This document shows positions 60,144 to 64,000 of a stretch of 64,000 nucleotides of DNA, piece after piece. Where the stretch lies: assembly GCA_037074765.1 (NCBI GenBank), contig JBAMDO010000117.1, forward strand, positions 62,001 through 126,000, written 5' to 3'. A program made the position numbers and the translations under genes. The notes under the pieces were generated by a model, which saw nothing but the letters and a program-made list of their open reading frames with translations, did not search any database and had not been told where the DNA came from. The number at the start of each line of letters is the position of its first letter. Position 1 is the stretch's first letter. The stretch is from Mansonella perstans. Taxonomy: Eukaryota; Nematoda; Chromadorea; Rhabditida; Onchocercidae.

Positions 60144-62816
60144 AATTACGAATCTTCCGATAGTATTCAAAAAATCGCCGCTCAAGAAATCACAACTATT
60201 GAAAATGCTTGACACAACAATTTTTACCAAATTTACAAATCGCTTCATAAGAAATGCTTTTCTAATTACAAATGATTTTGAAGAGTACAAAATTATAATT
60301 AGATTCACTTCCAAACATAGCTGTCATTTTTTTTTAGATGATTTAGATAAGTAAGTTAAATTTCAGCATCAAATACTCGCTGATTGAAAGTCCAATTTGA
60401 AATTTGCGAAATGGTGGCTAATTTGGAACGTATCTCACCATCCAGAAATTTTTAATAAAAGAAAAAAAATCATCGCTATGATGTAATTGAAAGATTTATT
60501 AGGTCATTTATTATGTTTTTCCGTTTTTGGTACAACCTAGTATCAGGAAAAACCTTACGACACTAATTATTATAAATAATTTAAACGGTTCAAGCTGTTA
60601 TCATTTCCGAATGATTTTTTAGTGATCAATTTTGCTACTTCCCAGATGATTCGCTACTGACCAATTCCATCATCTACTCAATGATGAATAGTTAATCGTT
60701 TTTGTCCGAAGCTGCAAAAATTCAGCTCTTTTGTAAAGTTTACTGGTTAACAGCTGATCAATAGTGCATTGTTCCAGCATATCTCGATCACAAATTTTCC
60801 ACTATTTTATTAATAAATTCCGATATAACTGAGAATGATAATATTCACTTTTACATCAAAATCTTGTTTTCGAGCTATTTTGCTATAGAACTGTTACAAA
60901 AATATGCTATTTGTAAAGCTTATCGTAAGCATAAAGAATTTTCTGAAGTGTTATCGAAATCCTTAAAACATCGATAAAAAAATCGTATTAATAAGATGTC
61001 TTATAACAAAAACATTGTTACACCAGCAGTTTTGATTATGAAATGAGAGAACATAAATTTCTACTTGGCGGATACCACGGATAGGTAAGAATTCACGCAC
61101 TTATATCCACGTACGTGTAAAGAATAAAGTGTAATAATTGTTCTTGCTGAATTATGAAATATATTTACTCATTAATAAGTAACATAAATAATTAGAAAAC
61201 TAATCAAATTAGAAAAAACATAAACACTGGTTTATGCTCAAATCCACTCAAAAAAAAGGTATTACCGACCATAAATTCAGAATGCATTTCAATTTATTGA
61301 ACACAGATATGTTTGATTTTCATTTGCTTTCAATTCAAAAAAACATTTTGCTTTTATCAGCAAGAAAAATCATGCCTTAACATTTTTTTGTAAAGATTAA
61401 AAAAACCAATACTTTTATTACAAATCTTATATACAAATAATAATATAAAAATTAACGAACTATGACTGATAAATCTTTTTCTTTTTATGAAAGTTTAACT
61501 TATTGTTAAAAAGCAAAAAATAAAATTAGATTAGCTATCACAGCAATAAATTAACGTCTCAACACAGATAAAATTTATGATTATTTTGATACTTACAAAT
61601 ACATATCACATATGAATAATCAATTCTCAAAGTACTCGTCATATCACTAATAACTTAATATGCATTAAGCATACCTATTTTGAGAAATTTTACCTTGCGC
61701 AGCGCTTACCGCATCTACCATATTTGTACATCATTTACAACACCTAATCTATTACCATTAATATGCAGAAGTGCAATCAATTAACATATTCAATTATAAC
61801 TATTTAATCACACAGTAAAGAAATTATCACACATATGTATGCTGCTTGCTGTAATTAAGCATACATGAAAAATAACGAATGAATTTTGGAAAACAAAATC
61901 AACAAATGAACCGGGAATAAATAAAGCATTTGTAATAAAACGTAATATAGCTATGTAACAAGTGAATCGAAAGCAAACATTTTCAATTTTAAACATACTA
62001 CAACAAGCTACTTTTGTTGATAGCCGAACTTCAGAAGATTAGAGGAACGGACAGCGAAAAGTTTAGCAAATTTTACGCAACTATATTAAGGACATTAAAA
62101 AAGTGGTGATGAAACGAATGATCTTTCAAGCGATTAAGGACGCAATACGCAACAGTCCGGAATATAAGATGCGCCCACAATGCATATGGATAGGGAATAA
62201 AAGATTAGCCAACGCTTTCACCTTTCACGAGATGAGAGTGAATTAAAGACTGAAAGAATGATTCGGGTTCGGACATGTATCTGCAATTAATATAACCTCA
62301 AATGACCATTATGTTCTTTCATGTCTTTTTTGAAAACCAAAAACAGATGCTGTCTAACCTTCTGCGAAAAAACGACAAACGATAATGAAATTAAGAAAGA
62401 CTGAAACACCAAATTAGATTACGTTACCGATAGCATAATTCACGATGCACAACGTATTTAGCTGCATTCAAAATTAAAATTACACTATGAATCTCTCTAA
62501 AATTCAAAAAAAAACTGATGAAAAAAATAAAACAAAGCAACCGGCATAAATTACATCACATAGTTTAATCGAATGTTGAAACCAGTTATGAAGAACTGAA
62601 AAGAGTATGAAGTTTTAAAATTTTTGAAATAGAATCTCCCAATTTTAAATTACAGCTGTCAAAATTTGGAAGCTTTAAATCGTAAATTCTCTCGAAACAG
62701 GATACTAGGTGCGCTGCAAAAGATTAGATTTAAAAAAAAAATATTTTCGACGCTTTGTATATTCCTTTAATTAATCATTAATATGAACTAAAAGTGCAGA
62801 CTTATGAACAATAATT
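60144..62816. other. Intergenic between the GH47 3' end and the four-helix gene
   Basis: AT-rich. No firm gene. 62040-62250 is richer in G and C and holds a short + strand open frame (listed separately). Confidence 0.55.
62118..62246 (+). CDS. Possible 42-residue frame in a GC-richer block (hypothetical)
   Basis: ATG 62118 to TAA 62246 encodes MIFQAIKDAIRNSPEYKMRP followed by QCIWIGNKRLANAFTFHEMR. Composition is balanced, unlike the surrounding noise frames, and the DNA is less AT-rich. No homologue or partner exon is recognised, so it may be chance or a relic. Confidence 0.2.
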   Translation: MIFQAIKDAIRNSPEYKMRPQCIWIGNKRLANAFTFHEMRVN

Positions 62817-64000
62817 TCAGTGATCATAAATTGGCAAAGGATGGCCTTCCGTATTAAAGACATAATTATCGAGAGGAATGTCAGTTTTGTCATCGTCGAA
62901 CAAAAGGTAAAGATATTTCAAAGTTTCAGCCAAGAAAAACGATTCCATCATATCCCTGAAATGACGTAAGCAGCAGTAAAATGGGTACTAATAATTAAAC
63001 ATTTGTATTTTACACCCAAGAAAGCAGAAATAATTAAGTGACTTACTTATGTGTCACGGGTATTCTTTTGACGTTATTTACCGATGAATAACCATATTCA
63101 AGCTTTGCATAATTTTCCATAGCTCTGAAAGCTTCCCATCCCCAATCCTGATATATTTTGTCACCTGTTGCTCGGTAAAGGTAAAACCAAGCTTCAATCG
63201 CCTCCGGTCTCAATAAGCTATGCGCATCCATGTGCTACAAAACAGTTCTTGAACTAATTTTCCATACTTTTTTTTTCACAAAATAAAATTTATTGAAACA
63301 ACATGCATTTACTAATATTCTTTAATAAAAGTTTAACTTACTTTGATTGAAATATCTTGCATACTTGCTTGATCCATGTTGAAATAAACGATTTCTGGAC
63401 CTAAACCCGTTTTTGTTTCATACATTTTATGACAACCTTTTGCAATATCTTTTGCAAGCTCCAAATGCTTTGCGGGCAAGCCGTTCAGACTACCTAGTGC
63501 AAGAGTACCAGCAATAAAGCATGCCAAATGATCCTAAAAATTTACCCTTGCAGAAATATTAATATCCGTTATATTATAAAAACTCCAATGTTGGCATGAA
63601 GGTACGATAAGTACGTGTATAATGCCCTGAAGGGGAATTACAATGCTACAATCAAACGAGACTGCCTAGTCGTCCGCTAGTTAAAATGGAACCAAAATAC
63701 GAATGCAAAAGTTTTCGATGTTGTGAGTTATCATTTTCACTATTAAATTAGTTCCAAAAGTTCAAAAAGCAAAATTGCAATACCATTTTCGGAGAGTATA
63801 CATTATCACCTATTATTTCACCAACGAAAGCAAAATTATTCGGTTCTGTGTATCGCAAAAGATATTGTTCCATTGCTGCCATTGACTGATTGTAATCATT
63901 TTTCAGCCTAAACTTCGGAGATCAAATTTGCGAAAAATATCAAAGTCGATTTTTGTCGAAATTCATACAATATTACCAATCAATTGTTTTGCCAGTTTGT
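62817..64000 (-). CDS. Mannosyl-oligosaccharide 1,2-alpha-mannosidase, GH47 (3' part; 5' end outside window)
   Basis: Class I alpha-mannosidase of the ER or Golgi that trims alpha-1,2-linked mannose from N-glycans; calcium-dependent. Exons in transcript order: 64000-63977 (partial), 63907-63784, 63533-63342, 63234-63047, 62955-62817. The partial exon gives TGKTID, matching the family IQTGKTI block. [18 protein letters not shown] corresponds to the HLVCF-G-TLALG motif, [20 protein letters not shown] holds the RPE active-site motif, [19 protein letters not shown] is the conserved C-terminal helix, and [11 protein letters not shown] carries the Thr of FNTE that binds calcium in the family. It ends LPIYDH then TGA. 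Phases agree throughout. ER versus Golgi subtype cannot be decided because the N-terminal membrane anchor is outside the window. Confidence 0.93.

Overview
The window looks like nuclear DNA of a parasitic nematode, probably from the spirurid/filarial group. The DNA is strongly AT-rich. Genes are split by many AT-rich introns with short TTTCAG-like acceptors, and a 3' splice acceptor often lies just upstream of a start codon, as expected for spliced-leader trans-splicing. The encoded proteins (COG6, RHBDD1, SLC17, LSD2/KDM1B, MTFP1, DDX3, TTX-3/LHX2-9, GH47) are clearly metazoan. The species call is an inference; no rRNA or mitochondrial marker is present. Exon joins below were worked out by hand and are phase-consistent, but no transcript evidence was available.

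Layout. All recognised genes left of about 43 kb are on the + strand: the 3' part of COG6 (2-4995), an RHBDD1-type rhomboid protease (6109-8862), a 72-residue Tyr/Cys-rich membrane microprotein (9384-9602), an SLC17-like anion transporter (17482-21857), an LSD2-type histone demethylase KDM1B (24073-32040), the mitochondrial fission protein MTFP1 (34760-36041) and a DDX3/LAF-1-like DEAD-box helicase (38291-42906). Everything right of 44.5 kb is on the - strand: a TTX-3/LHX2-9 LIM-homeobox gene (44571-48350), a locus of glycine-rich repeat exons and Lys/Glu/Ser-rich exons (51975-56579), a four-helix membrane protein (58935-60143) and the 3' part of a GH47 alpha-mannosidase (62817-64000). DDX3 and ttx-3 are therefore convergent across a 1.7 kb gap.

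The genes are mostly unrelated housekeeping or developmental genes: Golgi tethering, ER membrane proteolysis, transport, chromatin, mitochondrial fission, RNA helicase, neuronal transcription factor and N-glycan trimming. I see no operon-like functional cluster and no bacterial-style system. About 8 kb between 9.6 and 17.4 kb is gene-poor and full of homopolymers and GA, AT and TG microsatellites.

The most interesting points are: a GG instead of GT at the first intron donor of MTFP1; a lineage-restricted repeat protein locus with phase-compatible alternative 3' ends; the small Tyr/Cys membrane protein; a tRNA-like (SINE-like) element inside KDM1B; a 100-bp foldback in the SLC17 gene; and a DDX3-type helicase with a very short N-terminus, a 19-nt microexon and an open intron.
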